IMG/VR virus record: IMGVR_UViG_3300025704_000042
Span: 1-44,348 of that record
Direction: 5' to 3' (one strand)
DNA: 44,348 bases
Origin: a virus
The first letter of the stretch is position 1. Each line of letters begins with the position of its first letter. The translations under genes and the position numbers were made by a program. Below, in pieces: positions 23,313-31,149 of the stretch. Below the pieces are notes generated by a model. It was not told where the DNA came from. It saw only the letters and a program-made list of their open reading frames with translations, and ran no database searches.

Positions 23313-24887
23313 TTAAATAACTATACTGTAATCTCCCTCACCATAATAACCTTCATATGACTTCATCCAAGCCGCCGGTATCTCTGGGTGATCGCTGTTT
23401 GCAGGAGTTGATGCAAATCTATATTGAACTTGTGTTGTTATATTCAACACATATTCTGTAGTTGTTGATTCACTTGAATCAAAGGCGATATACCATTTGT
23501 CTAATACTGAATCAAACTGAAGAATATCATTTGCTTGTCCAATAACAATAGGCAAAACTGTACCAGTGCCTGATGGCTGAACAGTATTGTAAGTGAACTC
23601 TGTTCCAATTGTATTTGATGTAGCACCTAATTGAATAAAGTTAGTGGTACCGACAGAAGCAATCATATACTTCTGACCTGTAATCATTGTCTCTATTGCT
23701 TGTGGAGTTGTAGTACTAAGTATCGTACCCCAAGCAACACTATCGTCTCCTACTTCATCAACGATCAAATATCTTTTGTTTGCAATCGGTCCTGGAAGCC
23801 CTGCATTGGGTCCATTCATTATAGGGTTAATCACACTGTCAACTGGTTCTAATGTGTTCTGAGGCAATGTGTCAGGATCAACACTAAAGATTAAGTATCT
23901 ATCATCTAGTGGGTCAACAACGATTGTACCTACAATCTCATTTTCCATATATGGATTCTCTAACCACACCTGAGAAATACCAGGTCTATATGCACCGTAT
24001 ACATTTAACAAACTTGTCCAATAGATATCAGTATCTGGACTGACAGGTACATCTAGTGAAGAGTTCGGAGTGTCTTGGAATGTTGATGCTTCTGGTAATA
24101 GTTGCAATGAGTTCCCAATGTATAATAACTTGTATCCATATGGAGAAATCTTTTGACGAGTACCCAGTAACAAATCATCATCTTGCATATCTTGTTGTGT
24201 TTTACCCTCAAAAATAGAAGCAATAATTTTATTAATGACACCGTACTTTTTAAGTTTAGAAGATGTTGTCAACCATATAGGGATATAAAACTTCCAACTC
24301 ATTACATCAATTGGATTACCTGTGCCTTGTGGAATAGTACGAGATGAGAATGTTAACCCATCTTGGTATACAACAGTCAATGATGTCCAATCGATATAGT
24401 TATCTGTACTTTGAATTTCTAAACTTGGATTAAACAATGTACCCAATTGTTCAATGATTTCTAATTTCTGTTGATAGTTAGTTGTCCAAAAATCAACATT
24501 AAGTCTCAATGTATAAGGAACGGGCATCAACTTCTCAACAGTGAATGCCTGCCCTTGTACAGTCTTGTAAGACTTTGTATCACTATCGTAGGCTCTTTGA
24601 CGTACTTGTTGCTTTTCTACGAAGAAGGGCTCCTGTGTGCGCCTCTGGTCGTATTCTAGCCCATTGATGTAGTATGTGATCAACGGAGCAGAGGGTAGGT
24701 TGGATGCTGAGTTGTTCGCAATAATAGTAGATGCTTGTCTACTTGAATCTCCATACTGGATCGGAACTCTAACCAAAATGTCATTTCCATTGGGATCCTT
24801 ACCTTTTGTAACTTCCCAGTTACTGAAGATTTTTGCAAATTGAATTAAAAATCTGCGAATTTGGTTATCGTAAAAATATTGTGCCAT
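23313..24887 (-). CDS. Virion structural protein (conserved in T4-like marine phages)
   Basis: 524 residues. The N-terminal 220 residues match a family conserved in T4-like cyanophages: YFYDNQIRRFLIQFAKIFS, VPIQYGDSSRQASTIIANNS, MPVPYTLRLNVDFWTTN, LFNPSLEIQSTDNYIDWTSL and MSWKFYIPIWLTTSSKLKK. The family is virion-associated, though I cannot assign a T4 number. The C-terminal part carries beta modules, including LGATSNTIGTEFTYNT near 415 that resembles one in the protein at 21117. It is the second gene of a minus-strand late pair, starting eight bases after the preceding stop, so it depends on the promoter at 26653. Confidence 0.82.
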   Translation of the reverse strand: MAQYFYDNQIRRFLIQFAKIFSNWEVTKGKDPNGNDILVRVPIQYGDSSRQASTIIANNSASNLPSAPLITYYINGLEYDQRRTQEPFFVEKQQVRQRAYDSDTKSYKTVQGQAFTVEKLMPVPYTLRLNVDFWTTNYQQKLEIIEQLGTLFNPSLEIQSTDNYIDWTSLTVVYQDGLTFSSRTIPQGTGNPIDVMSWKFYIPIWLTTSSKLKKYGVINKIIASIFEGKTQQDMQDDDLLLGTRQKISPYGYKLLYIGNSLQLLPEASTFQDTPNSSLDVPVSPDTDIYWTSLLNVYGAYRPGISQVWLENPYMENEIVGTIVVDPLDDRYLIFSVDPDTLPQNTLEPVDSVINPIMNGPNAGLPGPIANKRYLIVDEVGDDSVAWGTILSTTTPQAIETMITGQKYMIASVGTTNFIQLGATSNTIGTEFTYNTVQPSGTGTVLPIVIGQANDILQFDSVLDKWYIAFDSSESTTTEYVLNITTQVQYRFASTPANSDHPEIPAAWMKSYEGYYGEGDYSIVI

Positions 24888-24895
24888 AGTAAGTG

Positions 24896-26647
24896 TTAAG
24901 TCCCGTCACTTGGTGGTAAATCATCTGGTGCTAATTTTAAAATTTGTGATAATGGTTGTGCTGATGCAATGTTACTACCTTCATTCTCACTATAAATTAG
25001 TGTTGTGTTATTAATGAACTCAGATAATTGAGATTTATCAGTCGCTCCAAATCCAGTTGTTGTTCTAACATTTTCTGAAATTCTGACCCAAATTGTTCCG
25101 TCCCATCTATACAATAAATTAGGAGAGTAATCAATGCGTAAGAAGTAATTTCCTACTTGCGGGTTTGCTGGGAAAGATATACCAGCGCCAGTAGGTAATC
25201 CGTCTGGAGCAATGTCTGTTCCTGTCATGTACCCTGCTGTGTATCCATATGTTCTTGGAGTTGAACGAGCAATGAATTGGAATCGAGGATCACAGTCAGC
25301 ACGATAGTCCATTGTATCTGGACCATAAGGTTCTGTGCCAGTAAAGCCTGATGCTGTTGGATCTTGGTCTGCTGTTGCGTAAGTATTGTCAGCAGTACCG
25401 TATGGGCCTGTTACTGGACCAGTAATTTGTACTGATAAAACTTTTGTTCCTTCTAGTGCGCCTGAACCTGATCCTGTAGGAGACATCTCGGGTGTCATCT
25501 CTACAACTTGCAACGATGCTTGTACAAATTTATCAATGACTGTTTGCATATCAATCTTGTCTTTGAGTTGTCCTTGCATATGCTCTAATAATTCTTTAGA
25601 TATTTTTATACCAGTAGAATCATTTTTGTATTGGTTGTTACGCATAGTGATAACTTGTCCGTTGCCACTGAGTGCATTGTTGCCTGGTTGCCATGATCGA
25701 ACATCTGTTGGTGGTGCTGGTTGATTGTACTTTTTAGACAACTCGCCATTTGCTTCATATTCACCGTAACCAGGAACTACGTAAAGTTCACTTGCATCAT
25801 AACCTGATTTAGGAACAAGTCGTTCTGCTTCTTTTAAGTTAGCATCATTAATTCTGATGTTTTCATTGTAACGACCCAAGATACCTTTTAGTGTATCACC
25901 TGTATCAAGTTGCCAATATGGATCAGGGTCAGTGTCGCCTGGCTTCACGCCTGCAGGAACTTCTTGTAATGCAATATAGTTTTTATCACCAAATGTCATT
26001 GAATATCCTGGCGGATATACTTTTGTCTTTTCCCAGTCTCCTAAATAATTATCAAGGTTAACTGGTTGATCTAATATATTTGAGAACTCTTGGCTATCAA
26101 CCAATGGCTCACACTTAATACGCCACAGATGAGGATACCATGTGCTTGAGAAACCTTCACTTGCATAGTTTGCATCAGTGATTTGCATAAACCTTTTTAA
26201 TGCTACTGGTAATTTTGTATCTAAAGGATTGTAATCTATTAAGTGAGGTAATTCAAGTACATCACCGACCATAAGTTTTCTACCTATGATATCGATCATG
26301 TCATTATAATGAACTGTAACAAAAATAATGTCATTACTTAAGAATAAACCAAACTGACTGAGATCAAAGTCTAAGTTTTGTACAGAGTAATGACCACGTA
26401 ATCGATAGATATCTTTATCATACTTGCGATCTCTGTTTTCTAAGAATAGCAAGTCTTGTATGTTTGTTGGGTCAAGTTTATCATATTGAGGCTGAGTGTA
26501 ATCAGCAGATGGTCCCTGATCTACTGGTCCCAAATACTTGTGTATATACAAATCGGTCCCACCAGTAGTCAACTGTTCGGAGATATTTCTATCCATAAAA
26601 CGGTAATCGTTTTGTTTCTCAGGACGGTATAATGATAATCTTGGCAT
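24896..26647 (-). CDS. Virion structural protein, leader of a minus-strand late operon
   Basis: 583 residues with start ATG 26647; upstream in-frame ATGs up to 26746 would extend it by 33 hydrophobic residues but read through the promoter, so I reject them. MPRLSLYRPEKQNDYRFMDR and GGTDLYIHKYLGP are hallmarks of a virion protein family of T4-like cyanophages. Further segments include YDKDIYRLRGHYSVQ, LSNDIIFVTVHYNDMIDIIGR, DWEKTKVYPPGYSM and a carbohydrate-binding-like WQLDTGDTLKG region. The rest is Gly/Thr/Pro-rich. Probably part of the neck or tail. The late promoter GATAAATA sits exactly five bases before the ATG. Confidence 0.83.
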   Translation of the reverse strand: MPRLSLYRPEKQNDYRFMDRNISEQLTTGGTDLYIHKYLGPVDQGPSADYTQPQYDKLDPTNIQDLLFLENRDRKYDKDIYRLRGHYSVQNLDFDLSQFGLFLSNDIIFVTVHYNDMIDIIGRKLMVGDVLELPHLIDYNPLDTKLPVALKRFMQITDANYASEGFSSTWYPHLWRIKCEPLVDSQEFSNILDQPVNLDNYLGDWEKTKVYPPGYSMTFGDKNYIALQEVPAGVKPGDTDPDPYWQLDTGDTLKGILGRYNENIRINDANLKEAERLVPKSGYDASELYVVPGYGEYEANGELSKKYNQPAPPTDVRSWQPGNNALSGNGQVITMRNNQYKNDSTGIKISKELLEHMQGQLKDKIDMQTVIDKFVQASLQVVEMTPEMSPTGSGSGALEGTKVLSVQITGPVTGPYGTADNTYATADQDPTASGFTGTEPYGPDTMDYRADCDPRFQFIARSTPRTYGYTAGYMTGTDIAPDGLPTGAGISFPANPQVGNYFLRIDYSPNLLYRWDGTIWVRISENVRTTTGFGATDKSQLSEFINNTTLIYSENEGSNIASAQPLSQILKLAPDDLPPSDGT

Positions 26648-26652
26648 ATATA

Positions 26653-26660
26653 TATTTATC
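26653..26660 (-). promoter_or_regulatory. Late promoter GATAAATA giving a leaderless mRNA
   Basis: On the minus strand GATAAATA, then TATAT, then ATG 26647. It fixes the start of the structural gene and lies about 30 bases from a divergent sigma70-type promoter. Confidence 0.8.
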
Positions 26661-26688
26661 GTAAGAAAATTATTGGGTAAATAATAGG

Positions 26689-26717
26689 TTGCGTTTAAAA
26701 AATATTTGATGTATAAT
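26689..26717 (+). promoter_or_regulatory. Sigma70-like promoter
   Basis: TTGCGT at 26689-26694, 17-base spacer, TATAAT at 26712-26717. It drives the gene at 26758 through a short leader with a CGGAG ribosome site. Confidence 0.8.
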
Positions 26718-26757
26718 CGCATCACTAAGTACAAACTATAAATCAATCGGAGTGCAA

Positions 26758-27900
26758 ATGGCTAGAAGAAAGCAAAAAACAGTTTACTTAACACCCGAAC
26801 CTAAATGGGAAATGTTTAAGGATATTACTGATGCTACGGAACAAGAGAAAGCGTTCCAAGATTGCCAATATTTTATTCGTACTGAGATCGGCGATAAGAA
26901 AAGAATGCAACGAGCAAAAACTTGGATCAAAAAAGACTCACCATGGAATGATGAAGACAGAGAAATTATCTTACGAAATCCAGATTGGAACTTTAACTCT
27001 CTTGCAAATTCAGTTTGGTTTAGTGATAAAGTTGGGTATATGCCACAGGCTCATATTAACCACATTGCAAAACTCAAAGATGAATGGCTAGAAAAGGGTA
27101 AATTGATTGCTCAAGTCAAAGAAGAAAAAGCAAAAGACAAACCTAATCGTCCTTCTATACAAGATATAATGAAAGAGAAATTACTAGAGGCTGGAGGAGA
27201 AATCGATGGTCTTATGGATGAATTCTTTGAAGATAAGATAAAGGTTGACGATAAGTTTAAAAGCAAAGTCTTACAAATTTTACACAAGTACAATCCATTA
27301 GCGAATCATATTCCTCTATTGACCTCAACCTATGAAAGAGAACAAAAAGAATTTAAAGAAGTAATTCAAGGTAAAGATGAACAGTTAGTTGAAGCATATA
27401 GTCACTTTAGTAAAAAGAAACTTAAAGCAACTATTGGTCTTTATGACACAGTAAATGGCGTGTTGAACTCTTATGCTACACTTAAGATTAAATCTAGGGC
27501 TAAACGTAAGACTAAGCCGATCACTCCTGAGAAAGCAACAATGAAGTTAAAGTATCAAAAACGTTTTGAGTGCAACGCAACAAAACTAAAACTAGAAAGC
27601 ATTCGTCCAGCAGAACTGCACTTGTCTAAAGAAGCATGGGTATATGATACTACAAAACGTAAACTGCATCATTATATTGCAGATGAAATGACTGGAGAAA
27701 TGTTTGTCAAAGGCAACACGTTGTTAGGCTTCGACAAATCAAAAAGTCAAATTAAAACATTACGTAAGCCATTGGAACAAATTAAAGAAGTTATGGGAAG
27801 CAAACCAGCGGCAAGAACTTACTTTGACAAGATAAAAGCAGTGGGTATTAAACCAACTGGTCGTTTCAATGACTCTCTTATTATCCTAAAGGCTTTCTAA
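26758..27900 (+). CDS. Conserved phage protein of unknown function, 380 aa
   Basis: Start ATG 26758 with GGAG five bases upstream; an in-frame GTG at 26752 is less likely. The protein is very Lys-rich and helical in its first two thirds, opening ARRKQKTVYLTPEPKWEMF and containing KAKDKPNRPSIQDIMKEKL. The C-terminal third is a more ordered domain: KLKYQKRFECNATKLKLESI, then KEAWVYDTTKRKLHHYIADE, GNTLLGFDKSKSQIKTLRKP and VGIKPTGRFND. This domain resembles a conserved protein of marine phages, with no function I know. A sigma70 promoter implies early or middle expression; high Lys content suggests nucleic acid contact, which is inference only. Confidence 0.8.
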   Translation: MARRKQKTVYLTPEPKWEMFKDITDATEQEKAFQDCQYFIRTEIGDKKRMQRAKTWIKKDSPWNDEDREIILRNPDWNFNSLANSVWFSDKVGYMPQAHINHIAKLKDEWLEKGKLIAQVKEEKAKDKPNRPSIQDIMKEKLLEAGGEIDGLMDEFFEDKIKVDDKFKSKVLQILHKYNPLANHIPLLTSTYEREQKEFKEVIQGKDEQLVEAYSHFSKKKLKATIGLYDTVNGVLNSYATLKIKSRAKRKTKPITPEKATMKLKYQKRFECNATKLKLESIRPAELHLSKEAWVYDTTKRKLHHYIADEMTGEMFVKGNTLLGFDKSKSQIKTLRKPLEQIKEVMGSKPAARTYFDKIKAVGIKPTGRFNDSLIILKAF

Positions 27901-27904
27901 AGAA

Positions 27905-27912
27905 GATAAATA
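27905..27912 (+). promoter_or_regulatory. Late promoter GATAAATA
   Basis: GATAAATA four bases after the upstream stop. The predicted start is 27918, just before AACAGGAA and ATG 27934. Confidence 0.8.
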
Positions 27913-27933
27913 CTCGTAACAGGAATTTATCTT

Positions 27934-28719
27934 ATGGCCGCAGACGAACTAGCAGTACCGAATAATCAGAACCTTGAGCAACTTAAGGAATCGATGTTTG
28001 ATAACATCCGTTTCAGGTTGGGTGACGGCATTGTAGATTTAGAATTGGATCCAGAGCATTACGAAGCCGCATACAACTTTGCTATCAAAGTATATAGACA
28101 ACGTGCTGAAAATTCTGTACAAGAAACTTATACCTTATTAACGGTTCAAAAGGACCAAGACACTTATACACTACCAGCAGAGTTCATTAACGTCAGACAA
28201 TGTTTCAGACGTACCATTGGACTTGAGACAGGCCCTGGAGCATCATCATTTGATCCATTCTCATCTGCTATCTTAAACACTTACTTGTTAAACTATAACT
28301 ATGCAGGTGGTCTAGCAACATATGACTTCTATGCAGGGTATGTAGAACTAGCCGCTAGAATGTTTGGTGGGTTTGTTATCTATACATTTGATCCAGTATC
28401 TAAAACAATTAGATTTGTAAGAGACTTCAAAGGATCAGGTGAACAGATTCTTATTTGGGCTGACATCATGCGTCCAGAAACAACTCTCTTACAAGATCCA
28501 GGCATTGCTCCATGGTTAGAAAACTATGTCTTAGCAACATGCATGATCACTATTGGTCAAGCACGTGAGAAATTCTCAACTATCCAGGGACCAGGTGGCG
28601 GTACTGCTCTTAATGGTGCGGCTATGAAAGCAGAAGGACTTGCGGCACAAGAACAATGTCATAAAGATTTACGTGATTACGTTGACTACTCACAACCTCT
28701 TACTTGGATTCAAGGCTAA
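27934..28719 (+). CDS. Neck or head-tail connector-like virion protein
   Basis: 261 residues. Segments IRFRLGDGIVDLELDPEHYE, FAIKVYRQRAENSVQE, TLLTVQKDQDTYTLPAEF, INVRQCFRR, WLENYVLATCMITIGQAREK and IQGPGGGTALNGAAMKAEG match a structural protein family conserved in T4-like cyanophages. The helical start, beta middle and helical end recall head-tail connector and neck proteins, but I cannot decide whether it corresponds to gp13, gp14 or another part. It follows a late promoter and overlaps or nearly abuts the start of the next gene, depending on the start chosen there. Confidence 0.75.
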   Translation: MAADELAVPNNQNLEQLKESMFDNIRFRLGDGIVDLELDPEHYEAAYNFAIKVYRQRAENSVQETYTLLTVQKDQDTYTLPAEFINVRQCFRRTIGLETGPGASSFDPFSSAILNTYLLNYNYAGGLATYDFYAGYVELAARMFGGFVIYTFDPVSKTIRFVRDFKGSGEQILIWADIMRPETTLLQDPGIAPWLENYVLATCMITIGQAREKFSTIQGPGGGTALNGAAMKAEGLAAQEQCHKDLRDYVDYSQPLTWIQG

Positions 28720-28727
28720 CATCTAAA

Positions 28728-29993
28728 TTGATTGACAGTATTCAGTTCACAGACAATATTTGGTATATCGGAGTTGAATGTGGAGAGATTCCATCTAAAA
28801 GACCTCCATTTCGAGGTCATATCAACACTGCTGATATTACGACCACTGATTTAGAAAATGTAGACCATTTGATTATGGGGTTTATGTTGTATGAACCACA
28901 AATATATGATGATTTTACAGATTGGGTGAAAGATACAGTAAACTATCTTCATCAAAGCAATATGTTCCCCAATCTAAAAAACATATATATATTGTATTCA
29001 AGTGTTACAGTTAATGTTGCAAAATTACCTGACCATTATATGATTTATGGTCATCAACCTCGATACTTTCTTTTACGATCTGATGGCACTGAAGAAAAGG
29101 CTGTCGGTTTAGATCCTAATAGGAACTGGATAGATACCCTTGCTAATCCTAAAGCCATATGGTTAGTAGGAGATGTGTCAAACAGAGTTCATAAATTACC
29201 TTTATTATATAAATTTGTAACTACCAATTCGTTAGACTCATTAGATTACGCTTTGACATCTGTATTAAATGATTCACATATGGGAAATCCTTTAGATAAA
29301 ACTGATCCTCAGAGAACCGAGTCTATAATTCACACTTTTAAACAAGTGCATAATATGGATATAGATTATGACCAGTTAGTTGGAATATATAACTCACTTG
29401 TAAAGACACTGCCTGGTGATGAATTCAGTAACTTAGTACGTAAAGGTAAACATACGTTTGATCTTGCTAACTATGCTTTTCCAAAAGAATGGAACGATGC
29501 GTGTCTAGTTGTTATGCCAGAGACTTGGTTCGATCATCCACATACAAATAATAGACATTTTTGGGAAAATAATACTTATCCAACAACAGAAAAAACATGG
29601 AAACCTATTGCCACCAAAAAACCTTTGTTAGGCATTAGTAAATTTGATCAACAAGAGAAAACATTAGAAAGTTTAGGATACCGAACTTTTAGAAAATACA
29701 CTACACGCCCAGAGTTACTAGATAACGAACATGATATGAAAGTATATATTGATGTAGCCCACGAAAGAATAATGTCATTTCTTTCACAGTGTGAAAGTTA
29801 CAAAGAAGGTATACAAGCAGACATAGAATATAACTATGAACACCATCAACGAGTGTTAAAGGATGAATGGGAATTGTTATATAAAAGTTGCCCACCTCTT
29901 AAACATGTTAATAAAATAAAATTCTTAAGGCTATTCACTGTCCCAAGAGAGTCAAATATAAATACATTCCCTATATCTGATTGGGTATTGTAA
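28728..29993 (+). CDS. Glycosyltransferase-like protein
   Basis: About 421 residues from TTG 28728; TTG 28704 inside the upstream gene is an alternative, and neither has an ideal ribosome site (AAGG at 28712-28715). The C-terminal half shows the family pattern: IWLVGDVSNRVHKLPLLYKF, CLVVMPETWFDH, then YPTTEKTWKPIATKKPLLGI and LESLGYRTFRKY. The TEKTWKPI segment is typical of sugar-transfer-like proteins encoded near polysaccharide genes and in marine phages, and may bind a nucleotide sugar. It is paralogous to the protein at 15346 but keeps the motif intact. Target unknown: DNA, virion or host glycan are all possible. Confidence 0.6.
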   Translation: MIDSIQFTDNIWYIGVECGEIPSKRPPFRGHINTADITTTDLENVDHLIMGFMLYEPQIYDDFTDWVKDTVNYLHQSNMFPNLKNIYILYSSVTVNVAKLPDHYMIYGHQPRYFLLRSDGTEEKAVGLDPNRNWIDTLANPKAIWLVGDVSNRVHKLPLLYKFVTTNSLDSLDYALTSVLNDSHMGNPLDKTDPQRTESIIHTFKQVHNMDIDYDQLVGIYNSLVKTLPGDEFSNLVRKGKHTFDLANYAFPKEWNDACLVVMPETWFDHPHTNNRHFWENNTYPTTEKTWKPIATKKPLLGISKFDQQEKTLESLGYRTFRKYTTRPELLDNEHDMKVYIDVAHERIMSFLSQCESYKEGIQADIEYNYEHHQRVLKDEWELLYKSCPPLKHVNKIKFLRLFTVPRESNINTFPISDWVL

Positions 29994-30006
29994 GACCCAA
30001 AAACAC

Positions 30007-30035
30007 TTGACTTTCGTTCTCAAATCCTTTATAAT
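30007..30035 (+). promoter_or_regulatory. Sigma70-like promoter for dNMP kinase
   Basis: TTGACT at 30007-30012, 17-base spacer, TATAAT at 30030-30035, the best match to consensus in the window. The leader carries AGAGG before ATG 30062. Confidence 0.9.
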
Positions 30036-30061
30036 GTATTATCTAACTAGAGGATTATCAG

Positions 30062-30682
30062 ATGATTATAGGTATTACAGGACTTATCAGCAGTGGCAAA
30101 GACACAGCCGCCGATTATCTTATTCGATTTCATGGCTTTAAAAAACTCAGTTATGCAGGTACGTTAAAAGATTGTGTATCTGCTATCTTTGGCTGGGACA
30201 GAGAAATGCTAGAAGGTACAACTCAATCTAGTAGAGAGTGGCGAGAAGAAGTTGACGAGTGGTGGGCAAAACGATTGAACATGCCTCATCTAACTCCTCG
30301 TTGGGTCTTACAGTATTGGGGAACTGAAGTAGGTAGACGTTCATTTCATAATGACATCTGGGTAGCATCAATCGAAAATCAAATACGACAAGTAAAAGAT
30401 AATGTTGTTATAACTGATTGTCGATTTAAGAATGAAGTTGATGCAATCAAAAATGCAGGTGGAACAACAGTACGAGTAGAAAGAGGCGAAAGACCTACCT
30501 GGTTAACTGATGCAGTCGATTACAACTACTATAAAAACCCACAAGCACTTGCACGATTAACTGATTTAAATATACATGCCAGTGAATATAGTAGTGTAGG
30601 TTTAGACTACGATCATACAATTTACAATAATGATACTATCGATGCACTACACAAACAAATGGAGTTAATAGTCAACGGTTAA
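30062..30682 (+). CDS. 1: Deoxynucleoside monophosphate kinase, T4 gp1-like
   Basis: 206 residues. The N terminus has a P-loop, GLISSGKDT at 7-15, followed by family segments LKDCVSAIFGWDREMLEG, SREWREEVDEWW, LTPRWVLQYWGTEVGR and NVVITDCRFKNEVDAI, which match T4 gp1 and its relatives. The enzyme phosphorylates dNMPs to dNDPs to feed DNA synthesis. T4 gp1 is 241 residues, so this is somewhat shorter. Single gene behind a near-consensus early promoter. Its last 18 bases overlap the 3' end of the HNH-like gene on the other strand. Confidence 0.92.
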   Translation: MIIGITGLISSGKDTAADYLIRFHGFKKLSYAGTLKDCVSAIFGWDREMLEGTTQSSREWREEVDEWWAKRLNMPHLTPRWVLQYWGTEVGRRSFHNDIWVASIENQIRQVKDNVVITDCRFKNEVDAIKNAGGTTVRVERGERPTWLTDAVDYNYYKNPQALARLTDLNIHASEYSSVGLDYDHTIYNNDTIDALHKQMELIVNG

Positions 30683-31015
30683 GTCTCCTCTTGTCCAAAC
30701 AATTTCTTTTTTCTTTACCACTTCAACACAGTTTAAACAGACTGTACGCAGATTAACAAAAGCCACATTGGTAGAATTTCCATCAATGTGGTATACTGTC
30801 ATTTGTGTAGGGTATAAACTTCTGAATCCACATAAAAAACAATTACTATCTTTCTGATATCCTGCTCTCTGCCACAAGTAAACATGTTGTCTCTTAGGAT
30901 TTTTCTTATTACATGCTTGGCACTTGCTTCGATAATGATGTTTGCCTTTCTTAATATAGTTCACAGCACACATGTTTTTATTGCATTTTTTGCATATTGG
31001 TCTAGGTAAACTCAT
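30665..31015 (-). CDS. HNH-like zinc-binding protein
   Basis: 116 residues. It contains two zinc-ribbon-like pairs, CKKC and CQAC near the N terminus, then CFLCG, and a degenerate HNH core: VYHIDGNSTNVAFVNLRTVCLNC, with His-Ile-Asp-Gly-Asn, Asn-Leu and a Cys-x2-Cys. The pattern matches a small family conserved in T4-like cyanophages, often annotated HNH endonuclease. The second HNH histidine is not evident, so nuclease activity is uncertain and it may be a DNA-binding protein. ATG 31015 has no ribosome site and lies five bases behind a perfect TATAAATA, predicting a leaderless late mRNA. It converges on and overlaps the dNMP kinase gene. Confidence 0.85.
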   Translation of the reverse strand: MSLPRPICKKCNKNMCAVNYIKKGKHHYRSKCQACNKKNPKRQHVYLWQRAGYQKDSNCFLCGFRSLYPTQMTVYHIDGNSTNVAFVNLRTVCLNCVEVVKKKEIVWTRGDLTVDY

Positions 31016-31020
31016 ATTAG

Positions 31021-31028
31021 TATTTATA
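31021..31028 (-). promoter_or_regulatory. Late promoter TATAAATA (perfect T4 consensus) giving a leaderless mRNA
   Basis: On the minus strand TATAAATA, then CTAAT, then ATG 31015. This is the only exact T4 consensus octamer noted, and it shows the same five-base spacing as the others. Confidence 0.85.
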
Positions 31029-31073
31029 AAAAACCTTCGAAGGCACGTTAAACCGGTGTTTTTTTAAATACAA

Positions 31074-31081
31074 GATAAATA
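31074..31081 (+). promoter_or_regulatory. Late promoter GATAAATA for tail sheath
   Basis: GATAAATA 58 bases before the sheath ATG. The predicted transcript start, 31087, is the A of an ATG that opens a 20-codon frame. Confidence 0.82.
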
Positions 31082-31086
31082 ATAAT

Positions 31087-31149
31087 ATGAAAAAACAATC
31101 AGGGTGTAACCCTCAAAATCATACAAAAGGAAAATTATCATGGCACTAA
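31087..31149 (+). CDS. Possible leaderless 20-codon upstream ORF
   Basis: ATG at 31087 is five bases after the late promoter octamer. The frame codes for a 20-residue basic peptide (MKKQSGCNPQ, then NHTKGKLSWH) and stops at TAA 31147-31149, nine bases inside the sheath gene in another frame. It reads across the sheath ribosome site AAAGGAAAA. The product may be meaningless; the interest is in translation coupling. It could also be chance, since the leader is AT-rich. Confidence 0.3.
   Translation: MKKQSGCNPQNHTKGKLSWH

Noticed and set aside
26648-26746. 33-residue N-terminal extension of the minus-strand structural gene
   Set aside because: It reads through the late promoter and lacks family similarity; MPRLSLYRPEK at 26647 is the recognised N terminus.
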